Below, in pieces: positions 50,939 through 60,412 of a stretch of DNA of 64,000 nt. A model generated the notes under the pieces. That model saw nothing but the letters and a program-made list of their open reading frames with translations, did not search any database and was not told the DNA's origin. The DNA is from an uncultured Prevotella sp. (lineage in GTDB: Bacteria; Bacteroidota; Bacteroidia; Bacteroidales; Bacteroidaceae). The stretch is taken from contig CAJOGK010000001.1 in NCBI GenBank assembly GCA_905234145.1, positions 62,001 to 126,000 on the forward strand. The letters run 5' to 3'. Every line of letters begins with the position of its first letter. Position 1 is the first letter of the stretch. The position numbers and the translations under genes were made by a program.

Positions 50939-52211
50939 TCAGATCTTATCAAGGGCTTGGGCGAGGTCGTCGATGATATCGTCGATATGCTCGGTGCCTA
51001 TGCTAAGGCGTATGGTTGAAGGCGTGATATGCTGCTCAGCGAGTTCCTCGGGCGAGAGCTGTGAGTGGGTGGTGGTGTAAGGATGGATGACCAGGCTCTT
51101 TACATCGGCCACATTTGCCAGCAACGAGAAAATCTGCAGGGCATCGATAAACTTCCAGGCTTCTTCCTGACCACCCTTAATCTCGAAGGTGAAGATAGAA
51201 CCTGCACCATTAGGGAAGTACTTCTGATAGAGCTTGTGGTCACGATGACTCTCGAGGGCCGGATGGTTGACCTTGGCCACCTTAGGATGGTTAGCGAGGA
51301 AACCGACTACCTTAAGGGCATTCTCTACATGGCGCTCTACACGCAGGCTCAGTGTCTCTACACCCTGCAAGAGGATGAAGGCATTGAAGGGTGAGATGGC
51401 TGCACCGGTATCGCGCAGAATGACGGCACGGATACGGGTAACATAAGCTGCCGCACCTACTGCATCGGCAAAGACGATACCATGATAAGAGGGATCGGGC
51501 TTGGCCAGAGTGGGGAACTTATCGGGATTGGCCTTCCAATCGAACTTGCCACCATCGACGATGACACCACCGAGAGAGGTACCATGACCACCGAGGAACT
51601 TGGTAGCAGAGTGAACCACGATATCAGCCCCGTGCTCCAATGGACGAATCAAGTAAGGCGTGCCGAAGGTGTTGTCAACGATAAACGGAATACCGTGCTT
51701 GTGGGCGACAGCGGCTACGCCTTCGAGGTCGAGCACATCGCTGTTAGGATTACCGAAGGTCTCGGCATATACTTGGGTTGGATAGCGGCTTCGAGAGCCT
51801 CAAGGTCGTTTACATTGATTATGGTGTTGCTGATGCCCTGCGTAGCGAGGGTGTGGGTAATCAGGTTGTAAGAGCCACCATAGAGGTTATCGGCTGCTAC
51901 GATATGGTCGCCATTCTGCACGATATTCTGCAGGGCATAAGTAATGGCAGCGGCACCAGAGGCAACGGCCAAACCTGCTACACCACCTTCGAGGGCTGCC
52001 ACGCGATCTTCGAACACGCCCTGGGTAGAGTTGGTAAGACGACCGTAGATATTACCTGCATCGCGAAGACCGAAACGATCGGCTGCATGCTGTGAATTAC
52101 GGAACACATACGACGTGGTCTGATAGATGGGCACGGCGCGTGCATCGGTTGCGGGGTCTGGCCTACATGGAGTTGCAATGTCTCAAAACGATAATTTTTT
52201 TTTGTACTCAT
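50939..52211 (-). pseudogene. metY: O-acetylhomoserine sulfhydrylase-type gene with two frameshifts
   Basis: Three minus-strand frames together give a nearly complete enzyme: MSTKKNYRFETLQLHVGQTP; then VPIYQTTSYVFRNSQHAA through EAAIQP; then [20 protein letters not shown] and [16 protein letters not shown] (PLP-lysine region) to the end. Frame breaks lie near 52160 and 51770. At both, restoring 7 bases between short direct repeats (CCCG-type and CCCAA-type) would give the usual TPDPATDAR and QPNTQVYAET. The enzyme makes homocysteine from O-acetylhomoserine and sulfide with PLP. As given here it is broken. Confidence 0.85.
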
Positions 52212-52287
52212 AATTCTGATCCTTTCTTTTTATTTATTTATTATACTGTTACACTGTCTTTAACCGTTTTTTTGTATTTTCGACGGT

Positions 52288-52320
52288 GCAAAGGTACGAA
52301 GTTTAGAATTATCCACCAAA
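52288..52320 (-). promoter_or_regulatory. promoter of metY
   Basis: Minus strand TTTG (52317-52320), 20 nt, TACCTTTGC (52288-52296). A good Bacteroidota promoter, about 77 nt upstream of the ATG at 52211. Confidence 0.75.
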
Positions 52321-52341
52321 TTTCTTGCATAATTCAGAAGT

Positions 52342-52447
52342 TATCACTAATTTTGCAGCGGAGAAAGAAAATCAATCCAAAACAGGGCAAAATAGAGCCA
52401 TGTAGAAGAATAATATTCTAGTTTATAGTTAATAGTTTATAGTTTAG
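52342..52447 (+). promoter_or_regulatory. upstream region of the Lrp gene with 7-bp repeats
   Basis: TAATTTTGC at 52348-52356 is a likely -7 box (then GCAGCGGAG). The 28 bases right before the ATG (52420-52447) are four imperfect copies of a 7-mer (AGTTTAT, AGTTAAT, AGTTTAT, AGTTTAG), and no clear ribosome-binding site is present. Confidence 0.5.
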
Positions 52448-52449
52448 AG

Positions 52450-52911
52450 ATGATGACACTGGACGAAACCGACTTGCAGATACTAAAAACACTGCAAAAA
52501 AACGCAAAATTGACCACCAAAGAGTTGGCCGATGCGGTACACTTGACCCAAACTCCCGTTTTTGAGCGCCAAAAACGACTGGAGAAACAGGGGTATATTA
52601 AGAAGTATGTGGCGGTATTGGATTCTGAAAAGCTGAACCAAGGACTGCTGGTGTTCTGCAAGGTAAAGTTGCAACAGATTAACCACGAGATGGCTGATGC
52701 CTTTACCCGCAGGATTATGCGCATACCGGAAGTGACGGAGTGCTACAATACCTCGGGCTCGTACGACTACTTATTAAAGGTACGCGCGCGAGACATGAAA
52801 CAGTATCAGGAGTTTGTACTCAACAAACTGGGCGATATCGCCAACATCGGTGCTATCGAGAGTACGTTTGTCATGAGCGAAGTAAAACAAGACTTCGGAA
52901 TAAATCTATAA
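52450..52911 (+). CDS. Lrp/AsnC-family transcription regulator
   Basis: 153 residues. The N-terminal helix-turn-helix (DETDLQILKTLQKNAKLTTK, then VHLTQTPVFERQKRLEKQGY) is followed by the ligand-binding RAM domain (VLDSEKLNQGLLVFCKVKL, ECYNTSGSYDYLLKVRARDM). It is complete and normal in length. These proteins respond to amino acids. Being divergent to metY, it probably controls that gene or senses methionine/sulfur status, which is inference from position. Confidence 0.9.
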   Translation: MMTLDETDLQILKTLQKNAKLTTKELADAVHLTQTPVFERQKRLEKQGYIKKYVAVLDSEKLNQGLLVFCKVKLQQINHEMADAFTRRIMRIPEVTECYNTSGSYDYLLKVRARDMKQYQEFVLNKLGDIANIGAIESTFVMSEVKQDFGINL

Positions 52912-52912
52912 A

Positions 52913-52999
52913 ACAACGGATTTCACAGATTTTACGGATAAAAGCCTTACAGATAATCAAAGACTTAAAAAAATCCGTTTAATCAGTGAAATCCGTTGT
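52913..52999. terminator. bidirectional terminator between lrp and rny
   Basis: Perfect 14-bp arms ACAACGGATTTCAC (52913-52926) and GTGAAATCCGTTGT (52986-52999), with inner partial pairing (ACGGAT, ATCCGT). The two genes converge here. Confidence 0.7.
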
Positions 53000-53009
53000 G
53001 TTTCTATTT

Positions 53010-54551
53010 TTATTTTGCGTAAGCGACGCTGCGGGTTTCGCGGATAACGGTAATCTTTACCTGACCCGGGTAGGTCATCTCGTTCTGAATCTTCGTAGCG
53101 ATATCAGCACTCAAGGCCTCGCTCTCAGCATCGTTCATCTTATCGGCACCAACAATCACACGGAGTTCGCGACCTGCCTGGATTGCGTAGGTCTTGGTAA
53201 CACCAGGATAGCTCATCGCAATGGCCTCAAGATCGTTCAAACGCTTGATGTAAGCCTCTACAATCTCGCGACGGGCACCTGGACGGGCACCAGAGATGGC
53301 ATCGCACACCTGAACGATCGGTGCCAGCAACGTCTGCATCTCCATCTCGTCGTGGTGAGAACCGATGGCATTGCAGATATCGGGCTTCTCCTTAAACTGC
53401 TCTGCGATCTTAGCGCCATAGAGTGCGTGAGGCATCTCGCTCTCCTCATCGGGCACCTTACCAATATCGTGCAACAAACCAGCACGCTTAGCCTTCTTAG
53501 GATTCAAACCCAGCTCAGCAGCCATCACAGCACAGAGATTGGCCGTTTCGCGGGCGTGCTGCAACAGGTTCTGACCGTATGAAGAACGGTACTTCATCTT
53601 ACCAATGATACGAATCAGCTCAGGATGCAGACCATGGATACCAAGGTCGATAGCGGTACGCTTACCTGTTTCAATAATCTCATTGTCGAGCTGCTTCTTT
53701 ACCTTAGCCACAACCTCTTCGATACGTGCAGGGTGGATACGGCCGTCGGCAACCAACTGGTGGAGCGCCAAGCGGCAAACCTCACGACGAACGGGATCGA
53801 AACCAGAAATCACAATGGCCTCGGGCGTATCGTCGACCACGATTTCAACACCAGCTGCGGCCTCAAGGGCACGGATGTTACGACCCTCACGACCAATGAT
53901 ACGACCCTTTACCTCGTCGTTTTCGATATGGAATACGCTCACGGAATTCTCGATGGCCGTTTCTGTAGCCACGCGCTGAATGGTCTGAATCACGATTTTC
54001 TTAGCCTGGGCATTGGCATTAAGCTTGGCCTCGTCCATAATCTCGTTGATATAGCTGGCAGCAGCAGTCTTAGCCTCATCCTTCATCGACTCTACGAGAC
54101 GAGCCTTTGCCTCTTCAGCACTGAGACCTGATACCTCTTCGAGCTTCTCGCGCTCTTTCAGCTGCATCTTCTCGAGTTCTTCAGCCTTTACATTGAGCAA
54201 TTTCTTCTCATTGTCGATGCGTACCTGCTGATTGTCGAGCTCATTCTTACGACGGCCAAGTTCCTCCTGGCGCTGATTAAGGGTAAGTTCACGCTGTTTC
54301 AGCTTGTTCTCTGCCTGCTGCATGTCGTGGTTGCGCTTCTGCACCTCTTTTTCGAGTTCGCTCTTCTTATTGAGGAACTTCTCCTTCACTTCAAGCAGCT
54401 TCTTTTCTTTGATAACCTCGGCCTGCTTCTCGGCGGTGTCGAGCATCTCGTTGTATTTACCCTTCAGAACATAGCGGTAAATCAAATATCCACCGACGCC
54501 TCCCAAAACAAAGGCTCCGGCAGCAATCAATAGTACAAAAATTAAATCCAT
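53010..54551 (-). CDS. rny: ribonuclease Y
   Basis: 513 residues. One N-terminal membrane helix ([20 protein letters not shown]), a long coiled coil (about 35-190), a KH domain ([20 protein letters not shown]) and an HD domain ([33 protein letters not shown]). This is a textbook RNase Y, the membrane-tethered endoribonuclease that starts mRNA decay. Length is normal. Followed in the cluster by zapA and a coiled-coil gene upstream on the same strand, the common order in Bacteroidales. Confidence 0.95.
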   Translation of the reverse strand: MDLIFVLLIAAGAFVLGGVGGYLIYRYVLKGKYNEMLDTAEKQAEVIKEKKLLEVKEKFLNKKSELEKEVQKRNHDMQQAENKLKQRELTLNQRQEELGRRKNELDNQQVRIDNEKKLLNVKAEELEKMQLKEREKLEEVSGLSAEEAKARLVESMKDEAKTAAASYINEIMDEAKLNANAQAKKIVIQTIQRVATETAIENSVSVFHIENDEVKGRIIGREGRNIRALEAAAGVEIVVDDTPEAIVISGFDPVRREVCRLALHQLVADGRIHPARIEEVVAKVKKQLDNEIIETGKRTAIDLGIHGLHPELIRIIGKMKYRSSYGQNLLQHARETANLCAVMAAELGLNPKKAKRAGLLHDIGKVPDEESEMPHALYGAKIAEQFKEKPDICNAIGSHHDEMEMQTLLAPIVQVCDAISGARPGARREIVEAYIKRLNDLEAIAMSYPGVTKTYAIQAGRELRVIVGADKMNDAESEALSADIATKIQNEMTYPGQVKITVIRETRSVAYAK

Positions 54552-54580
54552 ATAAAATCTATATTGTTAAAATGATATGC

Positions 54581-54880
54581 TTACTTTAGCGCTTCCTCAA
54601 TTTCAGAAGTCAACTTAGCAAGAACATCATCATAAGGGGCCGTATCGTTCTTTCCACGGGCACGCTCATACTGCAAAGCCACATCAATCAGCGTCATCAG
54701 CGCGATGGTGTGCTCTGCCTTCTTACCTTTATAAGCTTGGGCATAGGCATTATATCGGTCGGTAATGAGCTTGGCCGCTCTGCGATAGAGTTCCTCATCG
54801 GAACGATTGATCGTCACTTCGATTTCCTCATCGTAGACGTGCAACCTGATATGTAGTTTCTCGTTATTCACTCCTGCCAT
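54581..54880 (-). CDS. zapA: cell division protein ZapA
   Basis: 99 residues: KLHIRLHVYDEEIEVTINR, then ELYRRAAKLITDRYNAYAQA and ALMTLIDVALQYERARG, the ZapA globular head followed by a helix. ZapA bundles FtsZ filaments at the division site. 12 bases after the coiled-coil gene, 29 before rny, same strand, so cotranscribed. Confidence 0.85.
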   Translation of the reverse strand: MAGVNNEKLHIRLHVYDEEIEVTINRSDEELYRRAAKLITDRYNAYAQAYKGKKAEHTIALMTLIDVALQYERARGKNDTAPYDDVLAKLTSEIEEALK

Positions 54881-54892
54881 TGTATAGCACCG

Positions 54893-55192
54893 TTATTGCT
54901 CTTCGCCACTCATGATACCTATGCATTTGTCGACATCGCGGATTAATTTGCTTAAGCGCTGCTTGGCTTTTTCCAAATCTCCATCCGATACCTCAATCAT
55001 TCGGGCCATCTTGAGGGCATTATAATTTTGATCCGCCTGAGCCACCTGGTCTTTGAGCTGCTTGATAGCTTCTTCGTTTTTGGCGATACTGGCGCGCAGG
55101 TCATTATTCTCCTTTTTCAACTCTTGAAAGCGGAGTATCATCTGGCGCACACGCGTCTCAAACGTTACCAAAGTTTGCTCATTTGGACTCAT
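54893..55192 (-). CDS. coiled-coil protein next to zapA (ZapB-like)
   Basis: 99 residues, almost entirely coiled coil: RVRQMILRFQELKKENNDLR, EEAIKQLKDQVAQADQNYNA, QRLSKLIRDVDKCIGIM. It always seems to accompany zapA in Bacteroidales, so a division role similar to ZapB is likely, though sequence alone shows only the coiled coil. Confidence 0.65.
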   Translation of the reverse strand: MSPNEQTLVTFETRVRQMILRFQELKKENNDLRASIAKNEEAIKQLKDQVAQADQNYNALKMARMIEVSDGDLEKAKQRLSKLIRDVDKCIGIMSGEEQ

Positions 55193-55267
55193 ACGTAACT
55201 AATTGTGGTACAAAGTTAAAGATAATTTATTAAAACGCCTGCTTTAACGCAGACATTTTAATATTTT

Positions 55268-55885
55268 TTAATCTTCACTCTTCCTTGGCTCCTTCTTTGC
55301 GAGCATGACAACCTTGTAAACAAAATCGGTTACCCACTTCTGAGAGAAGCCTAAACGACGATTATATTCGCGCACGGCAACAACGGTTTTCAGCACCGAA
55401 GCATCGGTAAAATCATTCTTATTGAAAATGTCGTTGACGGTCTTCTCTGTCATTGTATAGAGGGCCTTCTTCATGAAACCAGGCAGACGAAGCTTAAACT
55501 TCATCAGATTACCTGTAAGCATCATGATGTCCTGCGTAAAGCCCTGGAACTGGAGCAGATAGGTCTGGGCATCCTGAATCTTCTTGCAACGCTTGCGCAG
55601 ACTCTGGTCGATCTCCTTAAAGAAATCATCTTCCATGCCATACATCTCCTTCAGCATCTTCTTGCAACGCGTGCGCTCGCCTACACCTAATTTATTATTT
55701 ACGGTAGCTACCTTCAGCGTGGTCTTAAACATGCGGAGGTCGGGTAAAGCGGCCATATTGGTGATACCAAGGTCAGCGGCCATCGCTGCCTGGAAATAAA
55801 CGCGGATCAGCGTCATGAAATCTTCCATGCCACCCACTTTCTGCTCGCTCTTATTCTTACCAAAAATTTTATTCCAAAAACTCAT
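55268..55885 (-). CDS. conserved helical protein of unknown function
   Basis: 205 residues, all helical, basic: MSFWNKIFGKNKSEQKVGG, TRCKKMLKEMYGMEDDFFKE, LPGFMKKALYTMTEKTVNDI. No signal peptide or membrane helix. I do not know the family; it looks like a conserved Prevotella protein. Its codon use is like that of rny and zapA, so it is probably part of the core genome. Confidence 0.6.
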   Translation of the reverse strand: MSFWNKIFGKNKSEQKVGGMEDFMTLIRVYFQAAMAADLGITNMAALPDLRMFKTTLKVATVNNKLGVGERTRCKKMLKEMYGMEDDFFKEIDQSLRKRCKKIQDAQTYLLQFQGFTQDIMMLTGNLMKFKLRLPGFMKKALYTMTEKTVNDIFNKNDFTDASVLKTVVAVREYNRRLGFSQKWVTDFVYKVVMLAKKEPRKSED

Positions 55886-55927
55886 AAATTCTTATTTTTA
55901 ATCAATTTCGCCTGCAAAGGTACAAAA

Positions 55928-55972
55928 AATTAAGAATTAAGAATTAAGAATTAAGAATTATTTGTATCTTTG
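55928..55972 (+). promoter_or_regulatory. 7-bp tandem repeat in the rfbA promoter
   Basis: AATTAAG four times in a row plus AATTA (55928-55960), directly followed by the -7 box TATCTTTG (55965-55972). The repeat occupies the place of the -33 box. A change in copy number would change promoter spacing. Confidence 0.65.
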
Positions 55973-55994
55973 TGCCCAATAAAACAATAAAATT

Positions 55995-56867
55995 ATGAAA
56001 GGTATTGTATTAGCAGGAGGTTCAGGCACACGCCTCTACCCTATTACCAAAGGCATCAGCAAGCAACTGATACCTATTTTCGACAAGCCCATGATTTACT
56101 ATCCTATCTCGACGCTGATGCTGGCTGGCATCCGTGAGATACTGATTATCTCGACACCTTACGACCTGCCAGGCTTTAAGCGATTGCTGGGCGACGGCAG
56201 CGATCTGGGCGTAAGATTCGAATATGCAGAGCAACCCTCACCCGACGGACTGGCGCAGGCGTTTATCATCGGAGAAGAATTCATTGGCGACGATTGCGCC
56301 TGTCTGGTGCTGGGCGACAACATCTTCTATGGCGGAGGCTTTACAGGCATGCTGAAACAGGCTGTGAAGAATGCTGAGGAGAACGGGCACGCCACGGTAT
56401 TCGGCTATTATGTAAACGACCCAGAACGCTATGGTGTGGCAGAATTCGACGAGAACGGCAATTGCCTGAGCATTGAAGAAAAGCCCAAGAATCCGAAATC
56501 GAACTACGCCGTTGTAGGTTTGTACTTCTATCCCAATAGTGTGGTTGAGATCGCCAAGAACATCAAGCCCTCTGCTCGCGGAGAGTTGGAGATTACAACC
56601 GTCAACCAGATGTATCTGGCGCAGAAGAACTTGCTGGTGCAGACATTACAGAGAGGTTTTGCATGGCTCGACACAGGCACGCACGACTCGCTCTCTGAGG
56701 CGTCGAACTTTATTGAGGTGATTGAAAAGCGCCAAGGACTGAAAGTGGCTTGTATCGAAGAAATCGCGTTAAAGCGTGGATGGATAGACAAAGCACAACT
56801 CAAGAAACTGGCAGAGCCGATGGCGAAAAACGACTACGGCAAATATCTGCTAAACATCTGCAAATAA
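55995..56867 (+). CDS. rfbA: glucose-1-phosphate thymidylyltransferase
   Basis: 290 residues. [20 protein letters not shown], then the nucleotide-binding motif and [49 protein letters not shown] and [17 protein letters not shown]. Complete RfbA/RmlA. It makes dTDP-glucose from dTTP and glucose-1-phosphate, the first step to dTDP-rhamnose for surface polysaccharides. The other rfb genes are not next to it. Terminated by a strong hairpin at 56871. Confidence 0.95.
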   Translation: MKGIVLAGGSGTRLYPITKGISKQLIPIFDKPMIYYPISTLMLAGIREILIISTPYDLPGFKRLLGDGSDLGVRFEYAEQPSPDGLAQAFIIGEEFIGDDCACLVLGDNIFYGGGFTGMLKQAVKNAEENGHATVFGYYVNDPERYGVAEFDENGNCLSIEEKPKNPKSNYAVVGLYFYPNSVVEIAKNIKPSARGELEITTVNQMYLAQKNLLVQTLQRGFAWLDTGTHDSLSEASNFIEVIEKRQGLKVACIEEIALKRGWIDKAQLKKLAEPMAKNDYGKYLLNICK

Positions 56868-56870
56868 AGA

Positions 56871-56891
56871 AATCCCGCCAGTGGCGGGATT
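56871..56891. terminator. bidirectional terminator between rfbA and the kinase-pyrophosphorylase gene
   Basis: AATCCCGCC, loop AGT, GGCGGGATT: a perfect 9-bp stem with A- and T-rich flanks (AAAG before, CTTTATTTA after). Serves both convergent genes. Confidence 0.9.
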
Positions 56892-56897
56892 CTTTAT

Positions 56898-58832
56898 TTA
56901 TTTAGCGAACTCTTCGACAGCTCGTACCAATGCGGTAGGATTACCCATATCATACATACGACCATTGAGTCGGACACCCATCATGCCACTACGTTGGCGC
57001 ACGGCTTCAAGCGCTGAGGTGAGTTCAATCTCCGTCACATGATCGCCATCGATCTCCTTCTGCATAATGTCTTCATGCAATTGAGAGAATACCGCGGGCG
57101 TAAGGATATACTGTCCAAAGACGCTATAGTACTCCTTCTCGCCATCCTGATTACGCACACCCAAGAAATCCTCGGCATAGCTGGGCTTGGGCTTCTCCTT
57201 CATCGTGGAAACATTGAGCACATGCTGGTGCTTGTCTTCCCAGATGCCATGCAAAATGCCATAACGACTGACTTCTGCCAAAGGTATCGGATGGATGCTG
57301 ACCATCAGACTATTATAGCGCTCATACTCTTCGACCATCTGCAAGGCGCAAGGCTTATTAGAATCGCTACGATATAAGGTATCGCCCAAAAGCAACAAGA
57401 CGGGTTCGTTGCCTGCAAACTGAGCTGCCTGATACACAGCATGACCAAAGCCACGCTTTTCGCGCTGGTAGACATAACGCAGGCGCTTGCCGATATCGAG
57501 AATATGGTTTTCATACTCCTGTGCCTCAGCGTTCAGTTTATGCAGATGTTCATCAGACAAGGGGCGCTCAAAGAAATCAATATATTGCTGGCGCTCTTCC
57601 TCCGATCCCAGTACGAGACAAATCTCCTCGATGCCACTCTGCACCAATTCTTCAAGCAGAATCAAGATAACAGGGCGCACCATACCATCAGGACATGCGA
57701 TGGGGAAGAAATCTTTCTTGAGGGCACGGGTTGCAGGATATAATCGGGTGCCAAAACCAGCTACAGGGATGATGGCCTTGCGAACGGTATGCACAGGATT
57801 CAGCGTGAGGGTATAAGCCTTCATGCCACGATTGTTCAGATACTCAAGCAACTGAGCCTGCGCCTCGGCACTACGAGCCAGGAACTGCACAGAGCCGTCG
57901 CCATGAGAACCAACACCCTTACCACCCCATACCAAAGGCTGGATCTCAGGATCGCTGAGCACAGCTGCAAGTTTGGGGGCTTCCAAGGCTTTCGACATCG
58001 GAGCCACCTGGCTATTGAAAAGATCCTCAGCCTCAACCATCAGTTTTCCGAGCATCTCGGCATCGCCCTCAGCCATATACTTGATGGCACGATCAACGAT
58101 CTCAAGGTTCTTTTCGCCCAAAGCCTCGTGCTCGCGCTGTTCCATCTCATTTGTGGGGAAGGGATAGCCCTTGTTCAGATCTGACAGAATCTTAATGGTA
58201 TCTTTCTCTGCACAGAGATCGGCAAATACCCAATAGAGATGCTTCTTCACATTGAGTGAGCGCACCTCGATCTCATCGCCATCGAAGGTCATGAGATTAG
58301 GTTTCACACCAAAGGCACAGGCCTGATCCAAGCGACCACAACGGCTAGAGGTACGAAGTTCGCCAAGATAAGCGATATTCATCTCGCCCAGGGTATTGAG
58401 ATTGAGATTATAAAGCTGGTTAAAGGCACGGGCTACCAACACGCAGATGGCTGCAGAGCTGGAAAGTCCGCTCTTTATGGGGAGCGTCATCGAAGTAATA
58501 CGGATGCGCACACCACCGACCTTATACCATTCGAGCATATAAGAAGCCACACCTGCACAATAGCAGAAGAAGCTACCCGACTTGGCGATACGCTTTAGTT
58601 CGCTTTCGTCCATGCGGCAAGAAAAATCCTGCCATAAAGAATCAATCTCGGGGGCTTGACTAGACAATTCGAATTTAGCGGATTTCTCTACTTCGGCATA
58701 GATACCTTGTTCGATACCCGTTACAATCGCTGCACCCGGTTTGATGTCAGCATTCATCGTACGATAGTGACCTGCCCAGTCAGTATGTTCTCCAAAAAGG
58801 CACAAGCGCCCTGGAACAAATAGTTTCATCAT
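56898..58832 (-). CDS. fused GHMP sugar kinase and UTP-sugar-1-phosphate uridylyltransferase
   Basis: 644 residues. N-terminal half (1-350): GRLCLFGEHTDWAGHYRTM, the ATP-binding LPIKSGLSSSAAICVLVARA and KGVGSHGDGSVQFL, typical of GHMP kinases of the galactokinase/arabinokinase type. C-terminal half (about 355-644): KAIIPVAGFGTRLYPATRAL, LLLLGDTLYRS and SVFGQYILTP, typical of GalU-like pyrophosphorylases. One chain could phosphorylate a free sugar at C1 and then turn it into a UDP-sugar. The logic resembles the fucose enzyme Fkp, but with kinase and transferase halves in reverse order. The sugar is unknown. Confidence 0.85.
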   Translation of the reverse strand: MMKLFVPGRLCLFGEHTDWAGHYRTMNADIKPGAAIVTGIEQGIYAEVEKSAKFELSSQAPEIDSLWQDFSCRMDESELKRIAKSGSFFCYCAGVASYMLEWYKVGGVRIRITSMTLPIKSGLSSSAAICVLVARAFNQLYNLNLNTLGEMNIAYLGELRTSSRCGRLDQACAFGVKPNLMTFDGDEIEVRSLNVKKHLYWVFADLCAEKDTIKILSDLNKGYPFPTNEMEQREHEALGEKNLEIVDRAIKYMAEGDAEMLGKLMVEAEDLFNSQVAPMSKALEAPKLAAVLSDPEIQPLVWGGKGVGSHGDGSVQFLARSAEAQAQLLEYLNNRGMKAYTLTLNPVHTVRKAIIPVAGFGTRLYPATRALKKDFFPIACPDGMVRPVILILLEELVQSGIEEICLVLGSEEERQQYIDFFERPLSDEHLHKLNAEAQEYENHILDIGKRLRYVYQREKRGFGHAVYQAAQFAGNEPVLLLLGDTLYRSDSNKPCALQMVEEYERYNSLMVSIHPIPLAEVSRYGILHGIWEDKHQHVLNVSTMKEKPKPSYAEDFLGVRNQDGEKEYYSVFGQYILTPAVFSQLHEDIMQKEIDGDHVTEIELTSALEAVRQRSGMMGVRLNGRMYDMGNPTALVRAVEEFAK

Positions 58833-58860
58833 AAAACAATATTTAGGTTATATTATGAGT

Positions 58861-58961
58861 GCAAAGATAATAAAAATAGCGAATAGAAAACAGAAAATAG
58901 TGAATTTTTTTAAGATTTATCGCTTTTTTCTTGGTTACTTAAAGGATTTTTGTTACTTTTG
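58861..58961. promoter_or_regulatory. divergent promoters of the fused kinase gene and the sigma gene
   Basis: Minus strand: TATCTTTGC at 58861-58869, reading to the kinase fusion. Plus strand: TTGG (58931-58934), 19 nt, TACTTTTG (58954-58961), reading to the ECF sigma gene. Confidence 0.5.
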
Positions 58962-59036
58962 CCAGCAGATTAATAACCCTTTAAAAAGAAATTGCCTATC
59001 GATAAAAGCTTTACTCCATTCTAAAATTGAAAGAAT

Positions 59037-59616
59037 ATGAGTATACTTGCAAGCATGAGCGACGAAGAGTTGGCTTTGGCTTATATCGATGGTAATAATC
59101 CTGAACAGAAGTGAAGAAAAAATCTTCACCTATATTATGTATATGGTGAAGAATGAAGATCTGGCCAACGACCTTTTTCAAGAAACCTATCTGAAAGTGA
59201 TCACCAAACTGCAAAACGGTCAGTACACCAACAGCGGTAAGTTTTCTTGGTGGCTGACACGTATTGCACACAACGTGGTGATTGACCACTTCCGTACGCA
59301 GAAGAGCGAAAAGATTGTGGATGCACCTAAGGAGAATGAGCTCAGTAATCTGAAAAGTGCCTCTGTGCTGGATGATAACCGCGAGACGCAACTATCCAAC
59401 GAACAAGTGCTTCGTGATGTAAAGAAACTGATGGAGTCGCTGCCTGAGAACCAGCGCGACGTGGTTTACATGCGCTTCTTCCAGGAACTATCGTTTAAGG
59501 AGATTGCCGAGCAGACCAATGTCAGCATCAATACATCGTTAGGACGTATGCGCTACGCCATCATCAATCTTCGCAAACTGACACGCGAATACGGTATCAA
59601 TCTTACCTTAGAGTGA
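59037..59616 (+). pseudogene. ECF sigma factor with a small frameshifting deletion
   Basis: From ATG 59037 the frame gives MSILASMSDEELALAYIDG and NNPEQK, then TGA at 59112. From about 59105 the next frame continues SEEKIFTYIMYMVKNEDLAN, DLFQETYLKVITKLQ, WWLTRIAHNVVIDHFRTQ and the region 4 helix-turn-helix SFKEIAEQTNVSINTSLGRM. In related sigma factors the residues AFDELL normally stand between NN and the next helix. They are missing, as if about 20 bases were lost between two CTGAA words. Otherwise a complete sigma-70 family protein. The 3' end overlaps the end of rpe by 9 bases. Confidence 0.8.
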
Positions 59617-60235
59617 TCGCAAATCGTGGATAATCTGTTTGGGGTCAGGGGCATTGAAGACATAGCTGCCACTGACAAGGACATCCACACCCGCAGCTAC
59701 TAATCTAGGGGCTGTTTCGCCTTGCACGCCACCATCTACCTCAATCAATGTTTGGCAACCCTTCTCGGCAATCATCTTGCGAAGGCGCTTTACTTTCTCG
59801 ATGGTGTTCTCGATAAACTTCTGACCACCGAAGCCCGGGTTTACACTCATCAGCAATACCATATCCAGATCGCCAATAATATCCTCAAGCACACTCACGG
59901 GTGTAGACGGATTCAGCGTTACACCAGCCTTCATGCCTGCATCGTGAATCTCCTGAACCGTGCGATGCAGATGTACTGTAGCCTCTACATGCACATTCAT
60001 CATCATAGCACCAAGTTTGGCGGTTTGCTGGATATAACGCTCTGGGCGCTCTATCATATAATGCACATCGAGGGGTTTTGTACAAGCCTTGACGACAGCT
60101 TCGAGCACAGGGAATCCAAACGAGATATTAGGCACGAAGGAGCCATCCATCACATCCAGATGAAGCCAATCAGCCTCACTGTTGTTAATCATGTCAATGT
60201 CGCGGTCGAGATGCAGAAAGTCGGCTGCAAGTCAT
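59608..60235 (-). pseudogene. rpe: ribulose-phosphate 3-epimerase with damaged start
   Basis: The enzyme body is intact (ADWLHLDVMDGSFVPNISFG, MSVNPGFGGQKFIE, TLIEVDGGVQGETAPRLVAA). Before it the frame reads LAADFLHLDRDIDMINN, the usual Rpe N-terminus, but the ATG at 60235 (after AGGATT) is one base out of frame: ATG, A, CTT GCA GCC. Normally about 8 further codons with the SPSLLAADF motif stand here, so a short piece is missing. An internal ATG at 60192 would give 194 residues without the first strand. Rpe interconverts ribulose-5-P and xylulose-5-P and should be needed, so a sequence or assembly fault is possible. Confidence 0.75.
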
Positions 60236-60246
60236 AATCCTTTTTC

Positions 60247-60360
60247 TTAATTCAGACACGTGGCCTTGTTGATATTCGTACGATAAGTGTAGGCAACCTG
60301 ACGAATCACGTCCAATGTCTCCTTGCGGGGTTTAAATCTTTCTGGAGTAAAATCATTCAT
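60247..60360 (-). CDS. small ORF between fmt and rpe (37 aa)
   Basis: ATG 60360 to TAA 60247: begins MNDFTPERFKPRKETLDVIR and ends NINKATCLN. It is in line with the neighbouring genes, 52 bases after fmt and 11 bases before the rpe start. The composition is protein-like (Arg/Lys/Pro, a short helix) and 37 sense codons fill the gap well. No family known to me. Confidence 0.5.
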   Translation of the reverse strand: MNDFTPERFKPRKETLDVIRQVAYTYRTNINKATCLN

Positions 60361-60412
60361 AGGCAAGCACGATTAAAATATGAGTTACTTACCTTAGAAA
60401 CGCTCCTACACC

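Noticed and set aside
50939-52211. Programmed frameshifting in metY
   Set aside because: There are two separate breaks without slippery heptamers; 7-base losses between direct repeats explain both.
54560-55270. 6S RNA near zapA as in Gammaproteobacteria
   Set aside because: The gaps are only 12-75 bases and show no suitable long hairpin.
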